Below are positions 40,371 through 47,839 of a DNA stretch of 64,000 nucleotides, piece after piece. The translations under genes were made by a program, and so were the position numbers. The notes under the pieces are model-generated. The model was not told the origin of the DNA. It saw nothing but the letters and a program-made list of their open reading frames with translations, and ran no database searches. This DNA is from an uncultured Muribaculaceae bacterium. Lineage in GTDB: Bacteria; Bacteroidota; Bacteroidia; Bacteroidales; Muribaculaceae. The stretch spans positions 1-64,000 of the forward strand of contig CAJTUF010000015.1 in assembly GCA_910579675.1 (NCBI GenBank), read 5' to 3'. How positions within the stretch are numbered: the stretch's first letter is position 1; each line of letters begins with the position of its first letter.

Positions 40371-40898
40371 TCAGAACCTGTAGCCTATCGAGAGAGCTAT
40401 GATACCTGTCGAATAGTCGGTGCGACCCCTCCACTTCCCTTCAAGGGCAAGACGCAGAGTGGGTGATGCGAAATATTCAAGGCCGCCGCCGAGATTGATG
40501 CCGAGGCGGTCGTAGCGGTGGCGGCTGTCGGTACTGCTGCGCTCAGGATGGTCAATGTCGCGGCGGTTAAACGACGAATATCCCACACCTGCTATAGGGT
40601 AGATATTTACGCTCCCGGCCTGATTGAGAGCAAAGGGGGTGTGGAAGTCAAGGTCGATCGTCATCGCATCCTCCCCTTTGTGGCGGAAATCATATCCTGC
40701 CGAGGGGGCTATCCTGAAGCAGCGGGCAAAGCGGTATTGGAAATATATGCCGGCGGTGGCGCTCTCATTGCGTGTGGCATAGCCGGCATAGATGCCCATG
40801 CTCTTCTCGCCGCGATAGGGCGAAGCTGCCGACGCAGGTATTGTTGAAGCCATCGCAGCCACGAGGGCCGACATTATTATCGTCTTGATTCTGGTCAT
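40371..40898 (-). CDS. Outer-membrane beta-barrel protein
   Basis: A 175-residue protein with a Sec signal peptide (TIIMSALVAAMASTIPASAA) and alternating strands ending in an aromatic residue (IALSIGYRF), which is the usual mark of a small eight-stranded outer-membrane barrel. GYATRNESATAGIYFQYRFA and INLGGGLEYFASPTLRLALE are typical strand pairs. Function unknown; it resembles the OmpA-barrel-like porin family. A -7 box (TAATTTTG on the minus strand, 40955-40948) lies 50 bases before the ATG, next to the direct repeat that borders the toxin-antitoxin cassette. Confidence 0.85.
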   Translation of the reverse strand: MTRIKTIIMSALVAAMASTIPASAASPYRGEKSMGIYAGYATRNESATAGIYFQYRFARCFRIAPSAGYDFRHKGEDAMTIDLDFHTPFALNQAGSVNIYPIAGVGYSSFNRRDIDHPERSSTDSRHRYDRLGINLGGGLEYFASPTLRLALEGKWRGRTDYSTGIIALSIGYRF

Positions 40899-40965
40899 GA
40901 AGTCTGATGAATGGTGGGAGTGGGATGATGAGTAAGGGTGTCGGTTGCAAAATTAATAAAAAAAT

Positions 40966-41034
40966 TCGCTTGACACACCTCTATAATCCACAACGCCGCC
41001 GCATCATCCTTTGTTTTTCCCGACCGGGGAAAAA
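40966..41034. repeat. Left direct repeat of the HigBA cassette
   Basis: A 69-bp stretch identical to 41885-41959 except for a 6-bp TATAAT-type duplication missing here. It contains the left arm of a terminator (CGCCGCCGCATCATC at 40994-41008) and the inner TTTTTCCC-GACC-GGGGAAAAA hairpin, but not the right outer arm, so it is an incomplete copy. Confidence 0.92.
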
Positions 41035-41053
41035 CAAAAACAACGGCCCCATG

Positions 41054-41085
41054 TTTCTATATATGTAACAATTTTCATATCTTTG
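41054..41085 (+). promoter_or_regulatory. Promoter of higBA
   Basis: TTTC (41054-41057), 20 bp, TATCTTTG (41078-41085), 20 bases before the higB ATG. The toxin and antitoxin genes would be transcribed together; HigA proteins usually bind and repress their own promoter. Confidence 0.65.
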
Positions 41086-41105
41086 CAATCTAAACAATAA
41101 TCTGA

Positions 41106-41447
41106 ATGGTACTGAAAGCGAAGTTTGATGTGACCTACATGGAAGAAGCTGTTGTCTTTCTTGAATCCTTGCCCGATAAGGTCAAGGACAAGATTGCCTA
41201 CAACATTTCCAAGAGCCGATATTTCATGGACAAGGAGCTGTTCAAGAAACTGAACGATGATATATGGGAGTTCCGAACCATATATCAGGGCTTCAAGTAC
41301 CGTCTGCTTGCGTTTTGGGACAAAGACACGGGAAACCTTGTGATAGCCACTCACGGATTCGTAAAGAAAACGCAAAAGACACCGGAGAGTGAATTGGCAC
41401 ATGCCGAGGCATTGAGAAAAAAATATTACAACGAAAAAGCAAAATAA
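41106..41447 (+). CDS. higB: HigB-like toxin (RelE/ParE superfamily, Gp49-like)
   Basis: A 113-residue protein of the phage-derived Gp49/HigB-like group, presumed to be an mRNA interferase that acts on the ribosome. Motifs are VVFLESLPDKVKDKIAYNI (residues about 16-34), LFKKLNDDIWEFRTIYQGFK (about 46-65, strand-rich core with the conserved WEFR) and YRLLAFWDKDTGNLVIATHG (about 66-85). FVKKTQKTPESELAHAEAL follows as in the family. The toxin-first order with a downstream XRE antitoxin 5 bases away is the HigBA layout. Confidence 0.9.
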   Translation: MVLKAKFDVTYMEEAVVFLESLPDKVKDKIAYNISKSRYFMDKELFKKLNDDIWEFRTIYQGFKYRLLAFWDKDTGNLVIATHGFVKKTQKTPESELAHAEALRKKYYNEKAK

Positions 41448-41452
41448 GATAT

Positions 41453-41764
41453 ATGGAAAAGATGAAACTATATACCCACGACGAAATGCTCGACCGTGTT
41501 GTCGGCAAGAAAGGGACTCCGCGCCGTGACGCTATGGACGCTGAATTACAGTCCTATCTCATCGGTGAGGCCATCAGACAGGCAAGAAAGGAAAAGAACC
41601 TCACTCAAAAGCAGCTTGGCGAACTGATGGGCGTTCAGCGTGCGCAGGTATCAAGGATAGAAAGAGGTCACAACTTGACTGTCGGTACAATCGTCAGAGC
41701 GTTTAAGGCTATGGGGGTACCCGCAGCATTTTCTTTCGGAGGCGTATCGCTGTCGCTTTGTTGA
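41453..41764 (+). CDS. higA: HigA-like XRE antitoxin
   Basis: A 103-residue DNA-binding protein. The helix-turn-helix of the XRE/Cro class is seen in IGEAIRQARKEKNLTQKQLG (residues about 37-56) and VQRAQVSRIERGHNLTVGTI (about 61-80). The N-terminal part (LYTHDEMLDRVVGKKGTPRR) is typical for partners of Gp49-like toxins. It should neutralise HigB and repress the shared promoter. The ATG lies 5 bases after the toxin stop. Confidence 0.92.
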   Translation: MEKMKLYTHDEMLDRVVGKKGTPRRDAMDAELQSYLIGEAIRQARKEKNLTQKQLGELMGVQRAQVSRIERGHNLTVGTIVRAFKAMGVPAAFSFGGVSLSLC

Positions 41765-41884
41765 TAACATACGGCCTGTCTTCCCGATCAGCCCCGTATC
41801 AGACAGGATAGCGAAGGCATATCCTCCCTAATAATACGCAAAGCACAAAGATTACACCTTTTTTCAAGCCTCAATCAAAAAAAA

Positions 41885-41959
41885 TCGCTTGACACACCTC
41901 TATAATTATAATCCACAACGCCGCCGCATCATCCTTTGTTTTTCCCGACCGGGGAAAAA
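41885..41959. repeat. Right direct repeat of the HigBA cassette
   Basis: A 75-bp copy of 40966-41034, with a 6-bp insertion that duplicates TATAAT. It runs into the complete terminator of the GH2 gene (41919-41977), so this side probably represents the original site. Confidence 0.92.
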
Positions 41960-41977
41960 TGAGATGATGCGGCGGCG
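41919..41977 (-). terminator. Large terminator hairpin after the GH2 gene
   Basis: CGCCGCCGCATCATC (41919-41933) pairs with GATGATGCGGCGGCG (41963-41977), and inside it TTTTTCCC pairs with GGGGAAAAA. It follows the stop of the leftward GH2 gene by 28 bases. Its left half is duplicated at 40994-41034. Confidence 0.8.
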
Positions 41978-42004
41978 GCGGTGATGGTGGCGGTGCTATG
42001 CCTT

Positions 42005-44446
42005 TCAGTCGGGGTCGGCAAGTGTCACAGTGGCCGAGCCACTCTTCACTCCGGGCGCCGACACACGGAGAGTCACGGCTCCACCTTTACCGGTGCTTCT
42101 CACTATAGCTGTGGCAGCCCCGCTGAACAGATCCATCTCTGGATTCTGGAATGGTAGCAGGCAAGTGGGGTCGCCGTTGGCGGTGGCCTCAAAGCTACCC
42201 TCTCCCTCTACCGTAAACTTCACTCGGCGGCTGTCGCGCGGTACCGGAGTACCATTCTTGTCGACCACGCTCACAGTGAAATAGATCAGCTCTTCGGGCG
42301 AAGCCGCTCCGGGACGCGAAGCCGGAGTCACCACCAGATGATGGGGCTTGCCGGCAGTGCGGGTCACTATGGTGTCGGCGGGAGCTCCTGTGGCGTCATA
42401 GGCCACCACCATTGCTTCGCCCGGCTCATATACCGCGTTGGGCCACATCAGGCGGTAGCGGCTCTGATATGTCGAGTCGTTTTTCTCGCGGCGCCCCTGC
42501 GACTTGCCGTTGATAAAGAGCTCGGCCGAAGGATAGGAGGTGTACACAAATACAGGTGTTACCTCTCCCTTGCGCTCAGGCCATGTCCAGTGGGGAAGCA
42601 TGTGGAGGGTGGGACTGTCGGTGCGCCACTGCGAGCGATAGAGCCAGTAGCGGTCTTTGGGCAGCGATGCCAGATCCACTATGCCAAACACCGAGCTGTG
42701 GTTGGGCCATGCGTCGGTGTCGTAGGGCGACGGCTCGCCGAGATAGTCAAATCCGGTCCACACAAACTGTCCGAGCACCCACGGGAAGTCATCGTCCATG
42801 GCAAAATCTATGTCGGGCGTATTGCTCCAGTAGCAGTTTTCATTATCGTAGGAGTTGCTCTGATGATCGGGATGCTCCACCTGCTCCTGCCCCCTGAACT
42901 CTACCGGAAAATGATACACTCCGCGCGAGCTCACAGTCGAGGCTGTCTCGGAGCCGAGTATCATCTTCTGAGGCAAGATGTCGTAGGCCCGCTGATAGTG
43001 TTGCGGCTTGTAGTTGAAGCCGGGTATGTCGAGCGAGGCGGCAAAACCATTGTCGAGCACTGCCCCGATCTGATCCATGCCGTTGGTCACTGGTCGGGTA
43101 GGGTCGAGGCGGTGGAATATGTCGAGCAGCATCACGCTCTCGGCCACTCCGTCGGGGCCCCACTGCGATGGCACCTCATTGCCGCTGCTCCACATCACCA
43201 GTGCGGGCGAGTTGCGGTAGTGGCGTATCATGTTGGTCACATCGCGCTCGGCCCATTCGTTGAACAGGGAGCCATAGCCGTTGGGACTTTTGGGGCGGAA
43301 GCTCCAATCGTCGAATGGCTCGATCATGAGCATGATGCCCATCTCATCGGCCAGCTCCACCAGCTCCGGCGCCGGCATGTTGTGGGCGGTACGGATGGCG
43401 TTGACACCCATTTCCTTGAGCAGGTCGAGCTGATGGCGGATTGCCGAGCGGTTGACGGCAGCGCCGAGCGGCCCGAGATCATGGTGCATGCACACTCCCC
43501 TGAATTTCACATTCTCCCCGTTGAGAAAGAATCCCTTTTCCGGTAGATACTCGATGGAGCGGATGCCGAAGCGGGTGGTGTAGCTGTCGAGGAGCCGGCC
43601 ATCCTGCCCCACAAGCCGGGTATCGGCGGTGTAGAGTGCCGGATCGGTGAGGCTCCATAGCTGTGGATGCTCCACATTGAAAAGCTGGGTGAAGCTCTGC
43701 CCGTGGGCAACATAGAGCGAGCTGTCGCGCGCCACTATCTCTCCCGAGGGGCTTTTGATATAGGTCACAACACTTATCTTGTCGCCCTTTGCGAGCCCTT
43801 CGATCTCGGTGGTGAGTTTCACGGTCGACTCATCGGCGCTCACATTGGGTGTGGTGACATACGTGCCCCACACGGGCACATGCACGCGGTCGGTCTCTAT
43901 CACATGAACATTGCGGTAAAGTCCTGCACCGGGATACCACCGCGAGGCTCTCTCATAATTCTCCAGCGAAACCTCGAGAGTATTAGTGCCGGGTACCACC
44001 TCGGGGGTCACATCTACATAAAATGAGTTATAGCCATAGGGCCATTGAGCCACCTCCTTACCGTTGACCTTGACATGGGCGTTGCTCATAGCCCCGTCGA
44101 AAAGGATAGTCACGGCTCGCGAGGCGGTATCGGCCACCTCAAAGGTGGTGCGGTAGGAGCCTTTGCCGATGAAAGGCAGACCGCCGGTGCGGCCTGTCTT
44201 TTCGGTAGGCACGGTCTCACCGTTCTGCTCCACAGCCACGGTCTGAAGATCATTGTCTCTTGAAAAGGGTCCATAGATTGCCCAGTCGTGGGGCACTTTC
44301 ACCTGCTGCCAGTCGGCGCCGTCGGTTGCAGCGCCTTTCGTAAACCGCCATCCATCGGTAAGAGTGGTCTGGGTTCTACGTGCTTCAGCGTGGACGCCCG
44401 CCGCAAAGGCGGCAGCCGCCACTGCCATCATTAGGTATCTGTTCAT
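42005..44446 (-). CDS. Glycoside hydrolase family 2 beta-galactosidase-like enzyme
   Basis: An 813-residue secreted enzyme with a Sec signal (MAVAAAAFAAGVHA). Domains in order: jelly-roll sugar-binding domain (about 25-185), Ig-like domain (about 190-295), TIM barrel (about 300-590), a DUF4982-like segment, and a C-terminal Ig-like domain (about 690-810). The general acid/base is in MWSSGNEVPSQ (near residue 417) and the nucleophile in MILGSETASTVS (near 497). FGIRSIEY and RGVCMHHDLGPLG precede the barrel as in family 2. It most likely cuts beta-galactosides in the periplasm. A -7 box lies at 44493-44500. Confidence 0.92.
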   Translation of the reverse strand: MNRYLMMAVAAAAFAAGVHAEARRTQTTLTDGWRFTKGAATDGADWQQVKVPHDWAIYGPFSRDNDLQTVAVEQNGETVPTEKTGRTGGLPFIGKGSYRTTFEVADTASRAVTILFDGAMSNAHVKVNGKEVAQWPYGYNSFYVDVTPEVVPGTNTLEVSLENYERASRWYPGAGLYRNVHVIETDRVHVPVWGTYVTTPNVSADESTVKLTTEIEGLAKGDKISVVTYIKSPSGEIVARDSSLYVAHGQSFTQLFNVEHPQLWSLTDPALYTADTRLVGQDGRLLDSYTTRFGIRSIEYLPEKGFFLNGENVKFRGVCMHHDLGPLGAAVNRSAIRHQLDLLKEMGVNAIRTAHNMPAPELVELADEMGIMLMIEPFDDWSFRPKSPNGYGSLFNEWAERDVTNMIRHYRNSPALVMWSSGNEVPSQWGPDGVAESVMLLDIFHRLDPTRPVTNGMDQIGAVLDNGFAASLDIPGFNYKPQHYQRAYDILPQKMILGSETASTVSSRGVYHFPVEFRGQEQVEHPDHQSNSYDNENCYWSNTPDIDFAMDDDFPWVLGQFVWTGFDYLGEPSPYDTDAWPNHSSVFGIVDLASLPKDRYWLYRSQWRTDSPTLHMLPHWTWPERKGEVTPVFVYTSYPSAELFINGKSQGRREKNDSTYQSRYRLMWPNAVYEPGEAMVVAYDATGAPADTIVTRTAGKPHHLVVTPASRPGAASPEELIYFTVSVVDKNGTPVPRDSRRVKFTVEGEGSFEATANGDPTCLLPFQNPEMDLFSGAATAIVRSTGKGGAVTLRVSAPGVKSGSATVTLADPD

Positions 44447-44492
44447 CGGTATGAAAAAAAGATCGGTTGATATGTATGTATCTCTACAGCCA

Positions 44493-44500
44493 CAAAGGTA
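44493..44500 (-). promoter_or_regulatory. -7 box of the GH2 beta-galactosidase gene
   Basis: On the minus strand TACCTTTG, 47 bases before the ATG at 44446. A clear -33 TTTG is missing. Confidence 0.5.
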
Positions 44501-44591
44501 GTGATTTACTTCAACCTACACGCCACACCGACGCGCTTTTTTTCACTGACGGCCAATGAAAAGACACCAAACGATGGGAGCATATGTAAAA

Positions 44592-47357
44592 TTAGCGGTT
44601 GAGAAGCTGCCGGGCGGCTTCCGACATGGAGCCATCACCGCCCTCCTCGCCGCCGGCAAAGATAGCTTTCACCTGATGAGGCGCGAGCACGGTTTCGGGC
44701 TTGAAGCTATCGCCACTTACATAGTCGGCAACCGATCGGAGCAGACGTGCTGTGGCCGGTCTTTCAGTGATATTTTTGATCGGATCGACACAGAGCACAT
44801 AGAGGCTGCCATCACCTACCCGCGCCTCGAAGGCAATGCCGAGCTTGCGGTTTTCCTCATAGGTGTCGATGCTCTGAATCACCGGAGTGAGATTGCGGTA
44901 AGGGGTGAGATCGAGGGCGCGGCCATTGTTAAGCACATCGGTCCACTGCCAGTCGGCATAATTGTCGGTTGGGAATCCGGCAAGCGATCCGTGGTCGCTA
45001 TCGATCAGAGTACCCACAATCATGGGGTTCCAGTTAAACATTATCGGGTTCCAGAAGTGGGAGGCAAATTTAGTTTTGCGGCCCGGTGCATCGGCAGGGA
45101 TAAGAAGCACCTTTTTACCCTCCGCGAGGAGCGAAAGGGCGGAATCGACGTCGCTCACATAGCTTATCTCTGCTTTAGCGCGGTCAGAAGCCGGATACAC
45201 CCATATATCCCAGCTGTTGTGGAGCTTTCCGTCGGCCACATGGAGTGTATATCGACCGGGAAGATCAATTCCATCCAGCGATGCGCTTATCCGGCCTATG
45301 GAGTCGACAGTGCTGCGCTCTACCTTGCCATGCTTTATGCGTCCGCTGGCTGCGATGGTGCCGTCGGTGCTTTCAAGCCGCCACTCGGCATTGCCAGCCG
45401 GGCGCGCACCGCGACCGAAATTATAAACAGAGATTTTGGCTTCAAATGGCTCGTCGGTGCGATAGACTCTTTTAGGCATACGGGCGAGAATCACCTCCGG
45501 CCCGTTTGACTCCCTATACACTTCCGGAGTCACAAGCCCTTTACTCTCCCAGAAAGCATCAAGGATACCTACAAAAGCACTCCCCTGCCCCGGAAAGTCC
45601 TGAAGACCCAACAGCTGATAGCCTCCCGATTTGTCGCTTCCGAGAAGCGCTTCATTGACTGCCTTGTATTGCAGCACCGTGTGACGCCCTGTGGCATCGA
45701 GGAAGTCGGCTGCCTGATGAAGCATACCATTGCGAGCGAGCCGGTCGCGGAACACTCCCATATTTCTCGGTTCAAGCACTCCGGTATATTTCGACATCTC
45801 ATCAAAGTCGGGATACATGCAGCGCTGGCCTGTCTCGTGGGCTATCACGGGCACATCTATATCGCTGTTGGCATTGACATCCCAATCGGTCGAGGGGCGT
45901 CCCTCATAAACTGTGATCCATCCTTTGGGCGACACGTGCGACACATAATACTGGTCGGAATCAACATGTGTGCGCGCCGTGCTGGCCGAATAAAGATGGC
46001 GCGGATCGTGGGCCATACCTTTCCTGATCAGATCCTCGAGCACCGCAAAGTCGCCCTCGTTTTCATTGCCGTTGCAATAGAGCACAAATGAGGGGTGATT
46101 GCCATATTCGTCGAGGAGCGCATACATCTCCCGCTCGAAGAAGTCGCGGCGGTCGGGATACTGACCCACATCCTTGATCCACATGGGAAGCTCCACCTGC
46201 AGATACAGACCCAGCTCATCGGCGGCGTCGAAGGCTGCTTCGGGCGGACACCAGCTATGGAAGCGTATATGGTTCATGCCATAGTCGGCTGCGGTCTGCA
46301 TCACCTTTTTCCATGACTCCTTGTCGGTGGCCGGATATCCGGTCAAGGGCCACACTCCGCAGTCGAGTGTGCCGCGCAAGTGGCGGTCCACTCCATTGAT
46401 GCGTATATGGTTGCGCCCCTGCTCTACATTGCGGAGACCGAAACGGTCTGAGCGGCTGTCGGCTACAGTGCCATCTGACACTATAGTGGCAGTGAGCGTG
46501 TACAGATATGGATCAAATTCATCCCACAGACGGGCGTTGCGTCCTATCTCGATATCGGCAGTCACGATAGAGTCGGCGGCAGCGACTGACACCTCCTTCG
46601 ACGCAACAGTCTTGCCCGAGGCATCGGCCACCGCAAGACGCAGGGTGGCGTCGTTCAAGAGCTTTGTTCCGGCCTCGATCCTTGCGCTCTTTGCAGTCGC
46701 ATCGGGATAAATGCGCAGGCTCTTTATGCGGTTGGGGCCTCGGCCTATGATGTTCATGTCGCCCACTATACCATTCCAGTTGGTCTGGGTATATTCGGTG
46801 ATGCCATGCGCCCACTGATCCATGGCGTAAGGCGACCGATTGTCTACACACACAGTGAGCGTGTGTGTGCCGGGGGTGAGATATTCGGTAAGATCCCAAC
46901 GGTTGGGCGAGCTGAGGCGTTCACCTTTTCCAACCTCGCGACCGTCGACATATACAGTTGTGATCCAATGGCATCTCTCCAGCTCGAGCTCAACATCGCG
47001 GCCGGTCCATCCTGCGGGCACTGTCACCTCGCGCTGATACCATGCCGGACCTGAATACTCATATTTGCGGCTGAGACGGTCAACGTAGGCGGCGCTGTTT
47101 TTGATTCCCTTCCCCCCGGTATCGGTCGAGCCAGGAAGCACTATTGTTTCCGGCAGATAGCTGAGATAGAGTTCTGAGCCAGGCGTCATGCCGAAGCCCA
47201 TGGGATCAAGCTGAAAGCGCCACAATCCATCGAGGGCTATAGTGTCGGCGCCTGCAGGGATTGGAGTAGGGGTAGCAGGAGTGGCGGCTCCCGCCATGAA
47301 GCTTACGTTGAGTGCCATGCAGCATATCGCATGACCTATGATTTTGTCTATTCGCAT
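44592..47357 (-). CDS. Glycoside hydrolase family 2 enzyme of unknown specificity
   Basis: A 921-residue secreted enzyme from ATG 47357 (MRIDKIIGHAICCMALNVSF, signal peptide), set by the promoter at 47400-47430. It has an N-terminal sugar-binding jelly roll (SGPAWYQREVTVPAGWTGRD, about residues 100-119), an Ig-like domain, then the catalytic barrel with the acid/base in YCNGNENEGD (about 434-443) and a likely nucleophile in VIAHETGQRCMY (about 520). It is longer and more divergent than the neighbouring GH2; the C-terminus has an extra beta-rich domain. Relatives act on beta-galactosides, beta-glucuronides or agar-type sugars; the substrate cannot be named. Confidence 0.88.
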   Translation of the reverse strand: MRIDKIIGHAICCMALNVSFMAGAATPATPTPIPAGADTIALDGLWRFQLDPMGFGMTPGSELYLSYLPETIVLPGSTDTGGKGIKNSAAYVDRLSRKYEYSGPAWYQREVTVPAGWTGRDVELELERCHWITTVYVDGREVGKGERLSSPNRWDLTEYLTPGTHTLTVCVDNRSPYAMDQWAHGITEYTQTNWNGIVGDMNIIGRGPNRIKSLRIYPDATAKSARIEAGTKLLNDATLRLAVADASGKTVASKEVSVAAADSIVTADIEIGRNARLWDEFDPYLYTLTATIVSDGTVADSRSDRFGLRNVEQGRNHIRINGVDRHLRGTLDCGVWPLTGYPATDKESWKKVMQTAADYGMNHIRFHSWCPPEAAFDAADELGLYLQVELPMWIKDVGQYPDRRDFFEREMYALLDEYGNHPSFVLYCNGNENEGDFAVLEDLIRKGMAHDPRHLYSASTARTHVDSDQYYVSHVSPKGWITVYEGRPSTDWDVNANSDIDVPVIAHETGQRCMYPDFDEMSKYTGVLEPRNMGVFRDRLARNGMLHQAADFLDATGRHTVLQYKAVNEALLGSDKSGGYQLLGLQDFPGQGSAFVGILDAFWESKGLVTPEVYRESNGPEVILARMPKRVYRTDEPFEAKISVYNFGRGARPAGNAEWRLESTDGTIAASGRIKHGKVERSTVDSIGRISASLDGIDLPGRYTLHVADGKLHNSWDIWVYPASDRAKAEISYVSDVDSALSLLAEGKKVLLIPADAPGRKTKFASHFWNPIMFNWNPMIVGTLIDSDHGSLAGFPTDNYADWQWTDVLNNGRALDLTPYRNLTPVIQSIDTYEENRKLGIAFEARVGDGSLYVLCVDPIKNITERPATARLLRSVADYVSGDSFKPETVLAPHQVKAIFAGGEEGGDGSMSEAARQLLNR

Positions 47358-47399
47358 TGATGAGATGATAGAGTGACTGATTGATTGCTTTTTATGACG

Positions 47400-47430
47400 C
47401 AAAATTACACTACAGTCTCACTTCGGCAAA
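47400..47430 (-). promoter_or_regulatory. Promoter of the second GH2 gene
   Basis: On the minus strand TTTG (47430-47427), 19 bp, TAATTTTG (47407-47400). It lies between the folB stop and the GH2 ATG and supports the start at 47357. Confidence 0.75.
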
Positions 47431-47470
47431 TGGAACCACACGGCAAAATAATGGACAATCTTGCGACCGC

Positions 47471-47839
47471 TCACCATCTCAGAGTCACCGACGCTGAAGC
47501 GAGCTGCACTCCTGGGATCGGCGGTTTGTGCTTGACCACGGTCACGCCACCACCAATCACTGCCGGTAATCGCTCCATGATAGCCGCTCGGATTCTCACC
47601 GCTACGTGCTCGATCAGATCGGAGGGCTCGGCCATCTCCTCGCCTACTATAGCTGCTATATCGGCATAACTCACCGTAGCGGAGAGGTCGTCGGTATAGA
47701 CCGGTGGGATCTCCACGCTCACCGTCACCTCAAATTCGTTGCCCACCACACGCTCCTGCGCTCCCACGCCATGATAGGCGTAGAAGCGCAGTGAGTCGAG
47801 GGTTATGGTCATTCTGTCGCGGTCGGTAGCAGTGATCAT
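47471..47839 (-). CDS. folB: Dihydroneopterin aldolase
   Basis: A 122-residue folate enzyme. LDSLRFYAYHGVGAQERVVG (about residues 14-33) holds the family tyrosine and HG motif, FEVTVSVEIPP (about 36-46) the following strand, and DLIEHVAVRIRAAIMERLP (about 73-91) the conserved helix. The first ATG (47839) overlaps the rnr stop; ATG 47812 (MTITLDSLRF) is also possible. Converts dihydroneopterin to hydroxymethyl-dihydropterin plus glycolaldehyde. Probably co-transcribed with rnr. Confidence 0.92.
   Translation of the reverse strand: MITATDRDRMTITLDSLRFYAYHGVGAQERVVGNEFEVTVSVEIPPVYTDDLSATVSYADIAAIVGEEMAEPSDLIEHVAVRIRAAIMERLPAVIGGGVTVVKHKPPIPGVQLASASVTLRW

Larger units (their letters stand above)
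40966..41959. mobile_element. Direct-repeat-bounded toxin-antitoxin cassette
   Basis: The HigB/HigA pair with its own promoter lies between two nearly identical direct repeats whose starts are 919 bp apart. No transposase or integrase is present. The structure looks like insertion of a 0.9-kb circle or segment by recombination at a terminator sequence, or a local duplication. Mechanism is inference; the repeats are plain in the sequence. Confidence 0.6.

Noticed and set aside
42338..43546. Plus-strand open frame of 402 codons
   Set aside because: Opposite the GH2 gene with its catalytic motifs; judged a shadow frame.
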